A DNA stretch of 7,346 nt, taken from assembly GCA_036497895.1 (NCBI GenBank), contig DASXIR010000359.1, forward strand, positions 1-7,346, in the 5' to 3' direction. Shown here in pieces: positions 6,632-7,346 of the stretch (the stretch's first letter is position 1; every line of letters starts with the position of its first letter). Origin of the DNA: CAVQFC01 sp036497895. GTDB taxonomy: Bacteria > Acidobacteriota > Vicinamibacteria > Vicinamibacterales > CAVVIG01. The notes beneath the pieces were generated by a model that ran no database searches, was not told where the DNA came from, and was given only the letters and a program-made list of their open reading frames with translations. The position numbers were made by a program, and so were the translations under genes.

Positions 6632-6652
6632 ACTGGCGGGGTTTTTTATTTT
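6621..6652 (+). terminator. Intrinsic terminator (his attenuator) immediately upstream of hisI
   Basis: A 7-bp G/C stem, CCCCGCC (6623-6629) with GGCGGGG (6635-6641), closes a 5-base GGACT loop. It is extended by a G-U and an A-U pair at its base, and is followed by six T (6642-6647) and a further T-rich run to 6652. This is a textbook rho-independent terminator. Because it lies between the leader ORF and hisI, and its last T directly precedes the hisI ATG at 6653, it is best read as a conditional attenuator for the his operon. It would also stop readthrough from the upstream transporter gene. Confidence 0.92.
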
Positions 6653-6979
6653 ATGGACTACTCAAAACTGGACGGTTTGATTCCCGCGGTCATCCAGGAC
6701 GCCGAGAGCTCGGAAGTCCTGATGGTCGGATTCATGAACGAGCAGGCGCTGGCCGACACCAGGCGCACCGGTTTCGCGACGTTCTTCAGCCGCACCCGAA
6801 ACAAAATGTGGATGAAGGGCGAAACCTCCGGCAACAAGCTGGAGGTCGTCGAGATCCTCGTCGATTGCGACGATGACACCGTGCTGGTCAAGGTGAAACG
6901 CCTCGGTGACGGAAACGTCTGCCACACCGGCGAGCGCACCTGTTTCAACAAGACGCTGGACCAGCACCAGGGACACTAG
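6653..6979 (+). CDS. hisI: Phosphoribosyl-AMP cyclohydrolase
   Basis: HisI opens the purine ring of phosphoribosyl-AMP, the third step of histidine biosynthesis, in the cytosol. The 108-residue protein has the full single-domain length, with no fused HisE (phosphoribosyl-ATP pyrophosphatase). The family signatures are all present: GLIPAVIQD (8-16), MVGFMNEQAL (24-33), FFSRTRNKMWMKGETSGN (44-61), DCDDD (71-75) and CHTGERTCF (90-98). Cys72, Cys90 and Cys97 correspond to the zinc ligands, and Asp71, Asp73 and Asp75 to the magnesium site of the family. The ATG at 6653 sits directly after the T-tract of the attenuator. The only G-rich ribosome-site candidate, GGCGGGG (6635-6641), is the 3' arm of the terminator stem, 11 bases from the ATG, so folding may also limit translation. 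The hisG gene follows after 7 bases, so the two should be cotranscribed. Confidence 0.96.
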   Translation: MDYSKLDGLIPAVIQDAESSEVLMVGFMNEQALADTRRTGFATFFSRTRNKMWMKGETSGNKLEVVEILVDCDDDTVLVKVKRLGDGNVCHTGERTCFNKTLDQHQGH

Positions 6980-6986
6980 GGACTCA

Positions 6987-7346
6987 GTGAAACTCAAACT
7001 CGGCATCCCGAAAGGCTCGCTGCAGGACGCCACCGTGGCGCTGTTTGCGCGGGCCGGCTTCAACATCTACGTCAGCTCGCGCTCGTACTTCCCGACGATT
7101 GACGATCCGGAAATCGAGTGCATGCTGATCCGCGCCCAGGAAATGGCGCGCTATGTCTCGGACGGCGTCCTCGACGCCGGGCTGACCGGTCAGGACTGGA
7201 TTGCGGAGCATGAAGCCGGCGACGGCAAGACCGGCGTGCTGACCAGTATCGCGGATCTGATCTACGCCAAGCAGAGCTTCGGCAAGGTGAAGTGGGTGCT
7301 CGCCGCTCCCGAGGACTCGCCGTTCCGATCCGCGAAGGACCTCGAA
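6987..7346 (+). CDS. hisG: ATP phosphoribosyltransferase, N-terminal part
   Basis: HisG makes phosphoribosyl-ATP from ATP and PRPP, the first committed and feedback-inhibited step of histidine biosynthesis. The frame runs from GTG 6987 to the window end: 120 codons, with the C terminus missing. Visible family features are the N-terminal KLKLGIPKGSLQ (residues 2-13), SYFPTIDDPEIECMLIRAQEMARYV (33-57) and DGVLDAGLTGQDW (59-71), which belong to the periplasmic-binding-protein-like catalytic domain. The GTG start is supported by AGGGA (6978-6982) four bases upstream, overlapping the hisI stop, and by the start of the family match. Whether this is the long form with its own regulatory ACT-like C-terminal domain, or the short form needing HisZ, cannot be seen here. 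It is the second gene of the operon and should be controlled by the attenuator upstream of hisI. Confidence 0.95.
   Translation, partial: MKLKLGIPKGSLQDATVALFARAGFNIYVSSRSYFPTIDDPEIECMLIRAQEMARYVSDGVLDAGLTGQDWIAEHEAGDGKTGVLTSIADLIYAKQSFGKVKWVLAAPEDSPFRSAKDLE

Noticed and set aside
6984..7211. Minus-strand ORF at the right edge
   Set aside because: The plus strand here encodes hisG with clear family motifs.

Overview
This GC-rich bacterial window contains part or all of seven protein genes, a short histidine-rich leader ORF and its regulatory region. No species can be named from sequence alone. A secreted S9 peptidase, a secreted M28 peptidase with a C-terminal PqqD-like segment and a form of HisG beginning KLKLGIPKGSLQ together suggest an environmental Acidobacteriota-like genome, possibly Vicinamibacteria. 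That placement is inference.

Layout. Bases 1-651 (+) are the 3' end of an S9 prolyl-oligopeptidase-type serine peptidase. It converges on, and overlaps by 4 bases, a leftward gene set: a GT1-type glycosyltransferase (5106 to 3871), an M28-type zinc peptidase (3862 to 1670) and an unrecognised exported protein (1673 to 648). The last two overlap by 4 bases (ATGA) and are probably translationally coupled. The 5' end of the M28 gene carries four tandem 24-bp GC-rich units, the last a near-perfect palindrome. This makes its start uncertain: the real start may be a GTG at 3736. A 53-bp divergent gap separates the glycosyltransferase from a rightward 12-TM major facilitator transporter (5160-6431).

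The most interesting part is 6432-6660. A sigma70-like promoter (TTGACA, 16 bp, CATAAT) is followed within about 12 bases by a 22-codon ORF with six histidine codons, five of them in one run of six (HHHFHH). Next come mutually exclusive RNA pairings and a strong intrinsic terminator that ends just before the hisI start codon. hisI (6653-6979) is followed 7 bases later by hisG (6987 to the window end). This is the architecture of histidine-operon transcription attenuation: stalling at His codons when charged tRNA-His is scarce should favour an antiterminator and let transcription enter hisI-hisG. It differs from the enteric version in three ways: the leader ORF starts almost at the transcription start, the terminator abuts hisI and may contain its ribosome-binding site, and hisI comes first in the operon.

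The left half encodes peptide- and glycan-related, largely exported functions. The right half begins a histidine biosynthesis operon. No mobile element, CRISPR array, tRNA or rRNA is visible.
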